A stretch of 64,000 nt of DNA. It comes from JANLTP01 sp031363055 (GTDB lineage Bacteria; Pseudomonadota; Gammaproteobacteria; Burkholderiales; Burkholderiaceae_E). The notes beneath the pieces were generated by a model that saw only the letters and a program-made list of their open reading frames with translations, ran no database searches and was not told where the DNA came from. The stretch is taken from positions 1-64,000 of the forward strand of contig JANLTP010000248.1 of the NCBI GenBank assembly GCA_031363055.1, read 5' to 3'. Every line of letters starts with the position of its first letter. The first letter of the stretch is position 1. Both the position numbers and the translations under genes were made by a program. Of this stretch, positions 1 to 7,992 are shown piece by piece.

Positions 1-138
1 GTGACCGGGGCCGGTCCCTGGCATCTCTGTCATCTCTGCCTTGCGCGTGCGGGTTAAAGAAAGAAAGTAACTACTATTTATTTACTCCGCACGCGCAAGG
101 CAGAGATGACAGAGATGCCAGGGACCGGCCCCGGTCAC
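1..138. repeat. Perfect 52-bp inverted repeat with 34-nt loop
   Basis: Positions 1-52 are the exact reverse complement of 87-138, with an AT-rich loop at 53-86. The arms could form a very stable hairpin. The outer part has a CCGGGGCCGGTCCC core, resembling the imperfect palindromes of REP/RAYT-type elements. The inner arm abuts the stop codon of the truncated gene at 139-600. The window starts on the first base of the repeat, so a contig-end or fold-back artefact cannot be excluded. Confidence 0.9.
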
Positions 139-600
139 CTACCCACCGGTGCCGGCGATGATCTCGACGACCTCCCGGCGGGCTTCGAGCCGCTGCCGCC
201 CATGTTCCGCATATTTCTCGTGAACGGCCGGATTGACTAACCAGCGCCGTGCCCAACCGCCATAGTGGCCGGTCTCCTCATCTGCGCCGATCCAGGATGC
301 ATCGACCAGCACCTGTACGGCTTCGCGCTGCTCCCGGTCAGCGGCCCCGCGCCAGGCCCTGCAGTGCTGCGAAAACGCATTCCGGCTGACCTCGGTCAGG
401 CTGCCAGCCACGATCGCCCCGGCCAGCGCCCGCGCCAACTCAATCGCCGGTGAGACGGTCAGGATGCCGTTGAACAGCGCGGAGGCGTGCCGACGGATGA
501 CCCGCAGGAAGGCAATCGCCATCGCCATGTGGGACTCGTCAACCACCCCCTGCCCGCCGCCATCGATGACGTGGTAGGTCAATGCGAGCCTCGCTGTCAC
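139..600 (-). pseudogene. C-terminal remnant of a DUF3987-like helicase/primase-type protein
   Basis: The 153-residue product starts in mid-domain (MTARLALTYHVID) and has an in-frame stop just upstream of its GTG. It looks like the C-terminal part of the large DUF3987 proteins of plasmids, phages and integrative elements: a helical region, then a stretch like a winged helix, ending in a WLVNP motif. The N-terminal ATPase/primase part is absent. The stop codon touches the inner arm of the inverted repeat, which suggests an eroded mobile-element end. The family call rests on pattern only. Confidence 0.4.
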
Positions 601-824
601 TTTTCGAAGACTCGGTCATGTCGATTAGCTGAAGAGGCCGTGGCAGCGCAGGAGCATCGCTGCGTACCAGTGCTTCACCCCGATCGAACCGCGAGACCAA
701 AACCGCAGCGATCACGCCGCCCGGTTACACACAGTAACACTTCTTACGACTTGCAAGTCGCTGTGATTGCCATCGCCAACCGTTAAGTCAAGCATCAGAT
801 CCGATTTTCTTGAAGAGGTTTTTT

Positions 825-1481
825 GTGCTCCCTACTCACAAACTGATCCGAACCACTCTTTTTTCTGTTGCGCTCGCCAGTGCGGCGGGCGCCTTCGCTG
901 CGGACAGCGGAATTACTGGCACGGGTAGTTTCAAGCCGCCCGGCACATCAAACGCGCTGCCGTCCAGTTCGCCATTCTCTGCCGAAGATCTGGCGTCAGG
1001 TCAGATGTCGTTTGCCATCCGGTGGGACGACGCAACGCCTGATCGAGAAGCGGATCCCTATCGAGGTTTTTACCCTGGCGCCATCCGCAAATTTGTCGTG
1101 AGAATTGGTGCCACCGAAATCGCGCTGCCAATTGACGATGCAGTCATCGAAGTGAGCGACGGCGGCGGCAGCGGGCCGCATCAAGAGTTCGTCAAGTTGC
1201 AGGCCAGTCAATTGATCGGAGGCTACCGCTTGAGCGTCGGCTGGATAACGTTGAACGAAATCGTCAAAACCGGCGACCTTCGCGGAACTACCGGACTTCT
1301 GGCAAGCGACGCGCTACCCAACGGTGAAGCCTTGGCCGCATTGAAGCCGGCCGGCCGGTTTGACCGCAACCTGTTTGTGACACTGCGTGCAGAGTCGGAG
1401 GCGCGCAGCTTTCCGATCTACTTGCAGACCTCGGCCATCGAGGTCAAGTCGATGCCTACCGCTGCTGGCATCGCACGTTGA
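825..1481 (+). CDS. Exported protein of unknown function
   Basis: The product is about 218 residues. GTG at 825 is preferred because AAGAGG lies 6 nt upstream; a TTG at 810 is the longer alternative. The N-terminus has a basic stretch, a hydrophobic core and an AFA-AD cleavage site, so it should be secreted to the periplasm or beyond. The mature part is rich in beta-strand-like segments and has no motif I recognise. It is followed after 22 nt by a small lipoprotein gene on the same strand, and the two probably form a unit. Confidence 0.6.
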   Translation: MLPTHKLIRTTLFSVALASAAGAFAADSGITGTGSFKPPGTSNALPSSSPFSAEDLASGQMSFAIRWDDATPDREADPYRGFYPGAIRKFVVRIGATEIALPIDDAVIEVSDGGGSGPHQEFVKLQASQLIGGYRLSVGWITLNEIVKTGDLRGTTGLLASDALPNGEALAALKPAGRFDRNLFVTLRAESEARSFPIYLQTSAIEVKSMPTAAGIAR

Positions 1482-1503
1482 ATTAGGCGCAAGGAGAACA
1501 CCG

Positions 1504-1872
1504 ATGTTGAAATTTACCAAGCTCAGATCATTCATTCTTGCACTGCTGGCGTCGGCGACTCTGGCCGGATGTGGCGAGGCGTCAATCTACGTCGCGACCC
1601 CGGTCGTCGTCGGGCACGCTCAGATCGCCTACCTTGATCTGGTACCGACCCGAATCGGCCCGCAAACCATACAGCTTGACTGGTCCTATGATCCCGGCGC
1701 CTATTCGTACCTGGTACGTCGCGATGGCTTTGATCTGGCGAATCTGTCCAGTAATTCGCTGATCGACGACTCTGGACTATTGGGTAATCGCTATTGCTAC
1801 GACGTGCTGGGTCTGAGTGCCGGCGGGCAAGTGATCAGTCAAAGCCCGATCGCCTGCATCACGCTGTTCTGA
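1504..1872 (+). CDS. Small lipoprotein, fibronectin type III-like
   Basis: ATG at 1504 follows AAGGAG at 1491. The 122-residue product has a lipoprotein signal peptide with an LAGC lipobox (Cys at about residue 22). The mature part reads like one fibronectin type III-type beta-sandwich: an IQLDWSYDPGAYSYLVRRDG stretch, then YCYDVLGLSAGGQ. This suggests an outer-membrane-anchored adhesion or scaffold protein. It sits 22 nt after the exported protein at 825-1481. The function is unknown and the fold call is inference. Confidence 0.6.
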   Translation: MLKFTKLRSFILALLASATLAGCGEASIYVATPVVVGHAQIAYLDLVPTRIGPQTIQLDWSYDPGAYSYLVRRDGFDLANLSSNSLIDDSGLLGNRYCYDVLGLSAGGQVISQSPIACITLF

Positions 1873-1963
1873 CGGGGCGCTGGCGCCGAATCGATGAAAA
1901 TCTGCGGCTGGCTCCTTGCTGGGCAACGAAGTAAAATCCAGATATCGAGTTGGAGTAGTAGCG

Positions 1964-2260
1964 GTGGACCCCATCAAACCGGAATACTTGAAGCGGTTGG
2001 CATCCAAATACATTTGGTGGAAAACGCCGACTGAAGCTTTGGAATTTCCCGAGCGGGTTATCGCCCAAGTCATGAATATGGGCGACTATGACGACCTTCA
2101 TCAATTGACCGTAGCCGTCGGCGACGACGTGTTGCGTAAGGTCATTGCCGACGCCGAAGCGGGCCAGTTTAACGAGCGATCCTGGACCTATTGGCACTAT
2201 CGCTTGGGTTTGGCTGAACTGGACCGAGTGCCTCCGTTGCCAGTGCGCAAATTTACATGA
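1964..2260 (+). CDS. Antitoxin-like partner of an AbiEii-type nucleotidyltransferase (DUF6922-like)
   Basis: About 98 residues from GTG at 1964, chosen because GGAG lies 8 nt upstream; a TTG at 1916 would add 16 residues. The sequence has a WKTPTEALEFPERVIAQVM motif and an RSWTYWHYRLGL segment, the pattern of small proteins encoded just before DUF1814 nucleotidyltransferases. Its stop overlaps the next start by 4 nt (ATGA), so the two are translationally coupled. By position it is the likely antitoxin or accessory protein. No helix-turn-helix is evident. Confidence 0.6.
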   Translation: MDPIKPEYLKRLASKYIWWKTPTEALEFPERVIAQVMNMGDYDDLHQLTVAVGDDVLRKVIADAEAGQFNERSWTYWHYRLGLAELDRVPPLPVRKFT

Positions 2261-2934
2261 CGGCGACGTTCCAACCCTGCATGAACGTGTTGCCGGCAAG
2301 CCAACAAAAACTGTGGCCAGAACTGATATCGGTGACTTCTTCAGGATTTGTTTTGTATGGTGGTACTGCAATCGCGTTGCGTCTCGGCCATCGAACATCG
2401 GTCGACTTTGATTTTTTCTCCGAGAAACCACTCGATCGCAAATCGCTTGGCTCTGTGGCATCGTTCTTGTCTCGGTCGACCGTAGTGCAAGACGAGTCGA
2501 ATACCTTGAGCATACTGATTCCCATCGATGACCGAGAACGCAGCCACGTCAAGGTTTCTTTTTTCGGCGCAATCAGTTTTGGCAGAGTGGGCGAGCCCGA
2601 GTTCACTGACGATGGTGTCTTGCAGGTCGCTGCAAGTAGCGATCTCCTTGCTACCAAGCTCAAAGTAATTCTCCAGCGCGCCGAGGCTAAGGACTATCGA
2701 GACATCGCGGCGCTGATTCGCGCCGGTGTCGATATTCCCGCTGGCCTCGCAGCGGCACGCTTATTGTTCGGTCAGACTTTTCAACCGAGTGAATGTTTGA
2801 AGGCTATGACCTATTTCGCCGACGGCGACCTTGCAACTCTTGCAAATTTTGAAAAAGCTGGCTTGATTGATTCGGTTCGTGCGGTGCGAGAACTTCCGTC
2901 GGTCGCCATTCGTTCTTTGCAACTTTCGGCTTAA
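2257..2934 (+). CDS. Nucleotidyltransferase, AbiEii/AbiGii toxin family (DUF1814)
   Basis: 225 residues. The motif GGTAIALRLGHRTSVDFDFF at residues 35-54 is the family hallmark: GG(T/S) followed by the acidic DFD that binds metal in the polymerase-beta-type nucleotidyltransferase fold. AbiEii toxins act by modifying RNA, in the studied case tRNA 3' ends. The gene overlaps its partner at 1964-2260 by 4 nt. The pair lies next to a mobile-element remnant, which fits abortive-infection or plasmid-maintenance modules. The rest of the family's length is present, so it may be functional. Confidence 0.8.
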   Translation: MTATFQPCMNVLPASQQKLWPELISVTSSGFVLYGGTAIALRLGHRTSVDFDFFSEKPLDRKSLGSVASFLSRSTVVQDESNTLSILIPIDDRERSHVKVSFFGAISFGRVGEPEFTDDGVLQVAASSDLLATKLKVILQRAEAKDYRDIAALIRAGVDIPAGLAAARLLFGQTFQPSECLKAMTYFADGDLATLANFEKAGLIDSVRAVRELPSVAIRSLQLSA

Positions 2935-2957
2935 CGCCGTGTCCGTGCAATACCTCA

Positions 2958-4484
2958 TCAAACCCGATGCCGTTCGCGAAGAATATGAGTGGCTTGCGCC
3001 AGCGCCGCCATTTTTGATTCGGCAATCCGATCGGACGCCACCGGGTTGTCGGCGAAGGTTGCAAAGCCGCAATCGGGCGTCAGCAACATACGCTGCGCGC
3101 CGAAGATCTGGATCGCTCGTTCGGCATGAGCCACAATTGAATCAACGCTCTCGATATGTGTATGCTTCTGATTGCAGGCGCCGACACCGATGCGCAGATG
3201 ATCGGGCAGGGCCGCCAACACTTCAATTTCGCCCGAGCGCGGTGTGCACAACTCGAGCAGCAAGGTGCCGACTTTCATTTGCGCCAGCGTGCTCACCAGC
3301 GGCACATAGTCGCCGGTCAACGCCTGGCCTTCGTCGGCTGTCCAGTTGCCGCGACACATATGCAGGGCCAGCCGGTCCATCGGAAAACCGCGAGTCACCT
3401 CATTGACGAGATCGAGCGCAAACGCCAGCTCGATCGGCGTATCACTCTTCGCGCCCAAGGCACCACACATGAAACTGCGCTGAGTCGCCGGGCCACTGAA
3501 GACGACCTCGGAGAGCACCGGTTCATCGAGCTGCACCAGGGCAGTACCGGCGGCGAGCAGGCAAGCAATCTCCTCGCGCAGGACGCGAACGATGGCTTGA
3601 GCCAGATCCTCTCGATTGGCATAAGCGCGATCCGATATGCACTCCATCCACATGGTTCGAGTCAGCAGATAGGGGCCCGGCAGCGCCACCTTGATCGGTC
3701 GCTCGGTCAAGGTTCGGGTGAAGTCGACCTCGTGCACCGCAATGGTCTTGCTGCGCCCGAGCGGCCCGAACACGGCAGGGTGCCGGACATCGCCAGCCGG
3801 TACATCGAGTGCTCTTAATTCGCGCTCGAATTCTTCCGGATCGTCGACCAGTGGCAGCAGATCGGTCAGTGGGATCAGTTGGCAATTATCGAGTCGCGAC
3901 GCAACAAAACTCGAGTAGCTGTCGCGGCGTTGTTCGCCGTCGGTGATGACATCGGCGCCAGCGCGCACTTGAGCGGCGACAGCCAAGCGGACCGCATCAT
4001 CGGCGGTCGCCTGAAACGTCGCTTCGTCGAGCCGACCTTCCATGTGCTCATGCATGGCTTGCAGCATCCAGCGTGGTCTCGGCCAACTGCCGATGCCCAT
4101 GACCGACAGCGGGCGAATCGCTGGTGCTGCGGCCGGCTCGGGCAGCTTGTCCAGGAATTTGACCGCGACCAGCTCGACGCCCATGCTGCTGCTGCGAACC
4201 GTGGCCGCACCCGCCTTGCGTTCCGCCAACTTGCCTTTGGCGACGATGAAGCTGCGTTGCTTGGCCACCTTGGTGAACGACACCAATTCATTGCCGGTCA
4301 TGCGGCACCAGGCGGGTAGATCTTCATCGACCGAAATCTCGGTCGAACGAATCTCCAGCAAACCGCCACGATCCATTGGATCGATATGTTTTCGAATCAG
4401 CAGCAACAGGCCGTTGCCGCAGTCGAGGTCACCGCCGTCGAAGCTGACGTCGGCTTGGTGGGTGTGGGTTTCAATGGGGGTCAT
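2958..4484 (-). CDS. TusA-like domain fused to a cobalamin-independent methionine synthase-like enzyme
   Basis: 508 residues in two parts. Residues 10-85 are TusA-like: Cys22 in DCGNG sits where TusA has its CPxP cysteine, and a second Cys60 lies in PAWCRMTGNEL. Residues 125-505 are a MetE C-terminal-type barrel: IGSWP at 131-135, QLDEP at 318-322, and zinc ligands His375/Cys377 (HMC), Glu411 and Cys471 (PDCG). All the metal ligands expected of a thiol-activating MetE enzyme are present, so methyl transfer to or from a thiol is likely. Its start overlaps the upstream transporter ATPase stop by 4 nt. The natural substrate is unknown; the fusion suggests that sulfur is presented on TusA during catalysis. 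Confidence 0.85.
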   Translation of the reverse strand: MTPIETHTHQADVSFDGGDLDCGNGLLLLIRKHIDPMDRGGLLEIRSTEISVDEDLPAWCRMTGNELVSFTKVAKQRSFIVAKGKLAERKAGAATVRSSSMGVELVAVKFLDKLPEPAAAPAIRPLSVMGIGSWPRPRWMLQAMHEHMEGRLDEATFQATADDAVRLAVAAQVRAGADVITDGEQRRDSYSSFVASRLDNCQLIPLTDLLPLVDDPEEFERELRALDVPAGDVRHPAVFGPLGRSKTIAVHEVDFTRTLTERPIKVALPGPYLLTRTMWMECISDRAYANREDLAQAIVRVLREEIACLLAAGTALVQLDEPVLSEVVFSGPATQRSFMCGALGAKSDTPIELAFALDLVNEVTRGFPMDRLALHMCRGNWTADEGQALTGDYVPLVSTLAQMKVGTLLLELCTPRSGEIEVLAALPDHLRIGVGACNQKHTHIESVDSIVAHAERAIQIFGAQRMLLTPDCGFATFADNPVASDRIAESKMAALAQATHILRERHRV

Positions 4485-5314
4485 GTCGGGCTTTCTCTGG
4501 TGTGCCAGGCGACGGCGTCTGATCTCAGGGAATGCGCTGGATCCCGGTCGCTATTCAGGTGGGGCGAAGGCGCTGCGTAAATCGAACGCAGCATCGAATC
4601 GGTGAAATTTTCAGCGCTCACATCCATCGCCAGTTTGCCACTGGCGAGGCCGACGATCCGATCGGCAAATTGCCGGGCGAACTGCGGTTGATGCAGGCTG
4701 CAAATGACGGCAATGCCCTGATCCGGATCGTCACAGATCGAGCGCAGCAGCTCGAGTATTCCGGCACCGATTTGCGGATCAAGGCTGGCAACCGGCTCGT
4801 CCGCAATGATCACCTCCGGGCCTTGTGCCAACGCCCGGGCAATTGCCACCCGTTGTTGTTGGCCGCCGGATAAGGTGTCGGCTCGCTGTGAGGCTTGCGC
4901 CAGCAGACCGACCCGATCGAGACATTCGAGCGCGCGCAATTGATCGTCGCGGCTGAACTGGCGCAGCCAACCGCGCCAGGCGGGCACGTAGCCGAGGCGA
5001 CCCGCCAGAACGTTTTGCAGCGCTGTCAAACGGCTGACCAGATTGAATTGCTGAAAGACAACGGCGATGCGTCGTCGATCACGACTGCGCATCGAACTGA
5101 CATCGGTATCGCCTAGCAGCGCAACGCCGCTGTCCAACTCGGTGAGGCCGGCGAGACAACGGAACAGGGTCGTTTTGCCGGCACCGCTTGGGCCGAGTAC
5201 CGCCAAAAATTCGCCGCTCCGCACACCAAAGCTGATCGCGTCAATCGCCTTGCGGCCGGCAAAGGCCTTGCTGGCATCGCGTACTTCGAACAGCATTTTG
5301 AGTGGCGTGTTCAT
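4481..5314 (-). CDS. PhnC-type ABC transporter ATP-binding protein
   Basis: About 277 residues from ATG at 5314, which overlaps the permease stop in a TGATG; an upstream in-frame start adds 8 residues. It has Walker A GPSGAGKT, signature LSGGQQQR, Walker B VIIADEP and the switch His in SLHQPQ. Overall it matches PhnC/PtxA-type ATPases that drive uptake of phosphonates, phosphite and other small oxyanions. It forms an importer with the permease at 5314-6135 and the receptor at 6137-7024. No C-P lyase or phosphonatase gene is nearby, so the substrate may not be a phosphonate. Confidence 0.85.
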   Translation of the reverse strand: MNTPLKMLFEVRDASKAFAGRKAIDAISFGVRSGEFLAVLGPSGAGKTTLFRCLAGLTELDSGVALLGDTDVSSMRSRDRRRIAVVFQQFNLVSRLTALQNVLAGRLGYVPAWRGWLRQFSRDDQLRALECLDRVGLLAQASQRADTLSGGQQQRVAIARALAQGPEVIIADEPVASLDPQIGAGILELLRSICDDPDQGIAVICSLHQPQFARQFADRIVGLASGKLAMDVSAENFTDSMLRSIYAAPSPHLNSDRDPAHSLRSDAVAWHTRESPT

Positions 5315-6135
5315 CAGGTCAATCGCCGTCTGAGCCAACTACTCAGTTGATCGAGCAGGGTGACGACCACGAGGATCAGCGCGATGATCGTGAACAGTCG
5401 CGAGAAATCGAGCAGATCCATGCTGTTCTTCAATTCCAGCCCGATGCCACCGGCACCGACCACGCCGAGCACGGTGGAGGCGCGAACATTGAACTCCCAC
5501 CAGAACAAGGTCGTTGACAACAACACGGGCAAGACGTCGGGCAGCAGCGCATACAGAATGGCGGTGTAGCGGCCCGCGCCAGTAGTACGGACCGCTTCGA
5601 GGGGGCCGAGTTGTGCGTTCTCGATATGGTCGGCGAACAGTTTCGCAGCGCTGCCCCAGGTATGCAGGGCGATACCGATGACACCGGCGAACGGGCCCAG
5701 TCCAACGGCCGCCACGAAGAGCAGTGCGAAGACAAACGAATCGATGCCGCGCAGGCCGTTCAGGAACCACCGTACCGGCAAGTACAGCTTCGGCAGAGGC
5801 GTGATGTTCCGACTGGCCAGAACCGCCATGGGAATTGCCAGCAAGGTCGCTGCGGTCGTGCCGATGGCGGCCATGGCGACCGTCTCGGCCATCCGCAACA
5901 GGAACAGCGGCATCTCGTCGAACTTTAGTGGCCAGGCTTGCAACAGCCAATAACCGAGTTTCGGCAGGCCGGTGAACAAGCGCGCCAGATCGACTTGGGC
6001 GAGCTGCCAGCAGACCGCGTAGAAGATCAAGCCGGCCGACGCCAGCAGTGCCACCTTCAGGCGTCCACGCGTATGGGTTTGCGCGCCAGCCTCGAAGGCC
6101 TGGCGTGCGCGTGCTGATGTTGCCGCGAGGTTCAA
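5314..6135 (-). CDS. PhnE-type ABC transporter permease
   Basis: About 273 residues if TTG at 6135 is used, one nucleotide after the receptor stop; longer in-frame starts inside the receptor gene are less likely. It is an inner-membrane protein with about six hydrophobic segments. The EAVRTTGAGRYTAILYALLPDVLP stretch carries the EAA loop that docks onto the ATPase, followed by RASTVLGVVGAGGIG, typical of PhnE. It is tightly coupled to the flanking transporter genes. Confidence 0.8.
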   Translation of the reverse strand: MNLAATSARARQAFEAGAQTHTRGRLKVALLASAGLIFYAVCWQLAQVDLARLFTGLPKLGYWLLQAWPLKFDEMPLFLLRMAETVAMAAIGTTAATLLAIPMAVLASRNITPLPKLYLPVRWFLNGLRGIDSFVFALLFVAAVGLGPFAGVIGIALHTWGSAAKLFADHIENAQLGPLEAVRTTGAGRYTAILYALLPDVLPVLLSTTLFWWEFNVRASTVLGVVGAGGIGLELKNSMDLLDFSRLFTIIALILVVVTLLDQLSSWLRRRLT

Positions 6136-6136
6136 A

Positions 6137-7024
6137 TCAGACCTTGGCCTTGATCTTGCCGACCGCCAGGCCCGCTTTTTCGATGCTGCTGTAGGAAGCG
6201 TGCGTGGCGGGCACAAATCCGGTGTAACGGTTCGGCAGCAAGGTCTTGGCTTGCTCGACGGTAACGGCCGTCAGGATCGCCTGGATTTGTTTGGCACGTT
6301 CCGGTGGTGTTCCCTTGGGCACGGCGATCGCATCATTGGGTAAGGGATCGGAGGTCCAGAGAACCTTGGTACCGTCTTCCTTGATTTTGCCGCCGGCGAT
6401 CATGGCATTGCGGTTACGATCGAAGTCGGTTGCCAATTCAACTTGGCCGGCCTGAACCGCGATCTCGTTGGCCGCATGAGTAGCGCCCTCGCGATACTTC
6501 CAGAACGTCTTGGGGTCGATCTTCCAGACTTCCTTGGCATACCAGGTCGGAATCAGCCAGCCGGAGGTCGAGCCGACATCGGCGAATGAAATCGACATGC
6601 CTTTGGTATCGTCCGGGAACTTGCCGACCTTGGCATCTGGCCCACCGATGACGATCGCGTAGTAGACCGGTTTATCGTCGTATTTGACGGTGGCGATGGC
6701 CTGGCAATCGGTGCTGTTATTGGCAATGATGTATCCCCACGGACCCATCCAAGCGACGTCGAGTTGACCGGAACCCATGGCCACTGCCATGCCAGCCCAG
6801 TCGGTGGTCGCGAACAGATCAAAATCAACCTTCAACTGCTCGGCCAGATGTGCAAAGATCGGTGTGTATACCTTCTTGGTATCTTCGGCCGTGGGCAACA
6901 GTGGCCCGACGCCAAAACGCAACCTCTGCTTGCTTTGGGCGCGCAGTCCGGTGCTGCTGGCCAGCAGGCTCAGGCCTGCGGTTGCGGCGCCTGCGGCCAT
7001 CAATAGTCTACGATTCGATTGCAT
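6137..7024 (-). CDS. PhnD-type periplasmic substrate-binding protein
   Basis: About 295 residues from ATG at 7024, which has AAAGGAAA upstream. A second ATG at 7054 lies inside a tandem repeat and is less likely. The signal region has NRRLLMAAG, a possible Tat motif, then a hydrophobic core and a cleavage site near LRAQ. The mature protein shows PhnD/phosphite-binding-protein features: FGVGPLLP, LDVAWMGPWGYI, and ISFADVGSTSGWLIP for the oxyanion-binding loop. Co-transcription with TusA, DsrE and MetE-like genes suggests a sulfur-containing or other soft ligand, which is inference. Confidence 0.85.
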   Translation of the reverse strand: MQSNRRLLMAAGAATAGLSLLASSTGLRAQSKQRLRFGVGPLLPTAEDTKKVYTPIFAHLAEQLKVDFDLFATTDWAGMAVAMGSGQLDVAWMGPWGYIIANNSTDCQAIATVKYDDKPVYYAIVIGGPDAKVGKFPDDTKGMSISFADVGSTSGWLIPTWYAKEVWKIDPKTFWKYREGATHAANEIAVQAGQVELATDFDRNRNAMIAGGKIKEDGTKVLWTSDPLPNDAIAVPKGTPPERAKQIQAILTAVTVEQAKTLLPNRYTGFVPATHASYSSIEKAGLAVGKIKAKV

Positions 7025-7042
7025 GATTATTTCCTTTAAATT

Positions 7043-7080
7043 AGTAGCTGACATCAGTAGCTGACATCAGTAGCTGATAC
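7043..7080. repeat. 13-nt unit repeated three times across a gene junction
   Basis: The unit AGTAGCTGACATC occurs twice exactly (7043-7055, 7056-7068) and a third time nearly intact (7069-7080). On the minus strand it duplicates the last codons and stop of the DsrE gene and creates an extra ATG ahead of the receptor gene. It probably arose by slippage and explains the spurious upstream start of the receptor. Confidence 0.9.
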
Positions 7081-7429
7081 TGGGCGCGCCGTCGCTCATG
7101 AACTCAACCAGCTTGGCGCCGCCGACCACGGCAGCACCGGTGACCAGATTATTTTCATCGAGCTTGCGCTTCTTGAAACAGGGTGAACAGACGAACATCC
7201 TGCCGCCTGCTTTGGCAAAGTTTTCCATCAGTTCCTTGAGCGGCGCAAAGCCTTCCTCATGCACTGAATCGGCGACGCCTTTTTGTGACAGGCGGGTACC
7301 TTCGATCGACAGAAACACAACAGTATCTTTATCGGATGCAACTGCTGCATTGGCGACCACGAAGGCGACGGTTGCCTTGTCGGTGTTGTCGAGTCCGTGG
7401 GTCAAACTGATCACATATTTGCCGGCCAT
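7067..7429 (-). CDS. DsrE-family sulfur-relay protein
   Basis: 120 residues. ATG at 7429 is preceded by AGGAGAG. The fold signature of the DsrE/TusD family is visible: a beta strand at residues 4-10, a helix, VVFLSIEG, then a hydrophobic strand leading to a cysteine motif, here MFVCSPCFKKRK with Cys81 and Cys84. These proteins carry persulfides and pass sulfur to or from TusA. It lies between the free TusA-like gene and the receptor gene in the same operon. The CxxC pair, rather than a single cysteine, is notable. Confidence 0.85.
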   Translation of the reverse strand: MAGKYVISLTHGLDNTDKATVAFVVANAAVASDKDTVVFLSIEGTRLSQKGVADSVHEEGFAPLKELMENFAKAGGRMFVCSPCFKKRKLDENNLVTGAAVVGGAKLVEFMSDGAPSISY

Positions 7430-7479
7430 GATGCTCTCCTGGAAGTAGGGTAAATGAAAAAAATCAACTCATCGATCCA

Positions 7480-7701
7480 TCATTCTTTGGCGCGAATCCA
7501 ATAGGTTTTGATGGATAGATCCTGTGAAAGTAATTCGTTGCCGGTCATTGAACACCACGCCGGAATATCGGCGGGCGCACCGGTATCGAGCGCGATGACT
7601 TTGAAAATCTTGCCGGGCGCACTTTTGCAGCGCATACGCAATTCGAGCACCAGATCGCCGCAGCCGAGCTCGCCGGCATGCCATTCAAGGTCATGGTGCA
7701 T
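7480..7701 (-). CDS. Free TusA-like protein
   Basis: 73 residues. It has a TusA-type beta-alpha-beta layout with Cys14 in LGCGD at the position of the TusA CPxP cysteine, and Cys50 in PAWCSMTGNEL. That second motif is nearly identical to the one in the TusA domain of the fusion protein at 2958-4484 (PAWCRMTGNEL), so the two share a subfamily. The prolines of CPxP are lost in both. It probably exchanges sulfur with the adjacent DsrE proteins. Confidence 0.75.
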   Translation of the reverse strand: MHHDLEWHAGELGCGDLVLELRMRCKSAPGKIFKVIALDTGAPADIPAWCSMTGNELLSQDLSIKTYWIRAKE

Positions 7702-7814
7702 GAGGTTTTAATCCGAGGGATTTAACGGTGGTGAAACCGGATCTGCGCGTACTTGCGACGGCAGAAAAATTGAGGAGATCTGAGGTGAGTCTTGCGGGGA
7801 AACTTGTACTGAGT

Positions 7815-7848
7815 GATGCGGGTGCTGATGCTGATGCTGATGCGAATG
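7815..7848. repeat. GCTGAT hexanucleotide run
   Basis: A short run of GCTGAT units (about 3.5 copies) lies in the 291-nt space between the TusA-like gene and the upstream DsrE gene. No gene is convincing in this spacer: the reading frame through it is low-complexity serine and alanine and matches no family I know. Confidence 0.6.
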
Positions 7849-7992
7849 AACCAAGCAATCGACGAGTCGGTAAGAATCGACACGCAGCCGAACCCCAGAA
7901 TCGCACCGAGGTATAAAAGTGCTTGAAGCGATCGACATATTTCGAGGCGCGTATGGACAGACTGCAGGCTTGGCGTTTCATGCGATGGTCGT

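Noticed and set aside
487..786. Plus-strand frame near the window start
   Set aside because: Antisense to the DUF3987-like remnant, with no start signal or family features.
2958..7024. Simple phosphonate uptake and use as the role of the PhnCDE-like genes
   Set aside because: No C-P lyase, phosphonatase or phosphite oxidation gene is present and the co-transcribed genes are sulfur-relay types; kept only as an alternative.
7691..7981. 96-codon frame between the TusA-like and DsrE genes
   Set aside because: Low complexity driven by a GCTGAT repeat, no ribosome-binding site and no family similarity.
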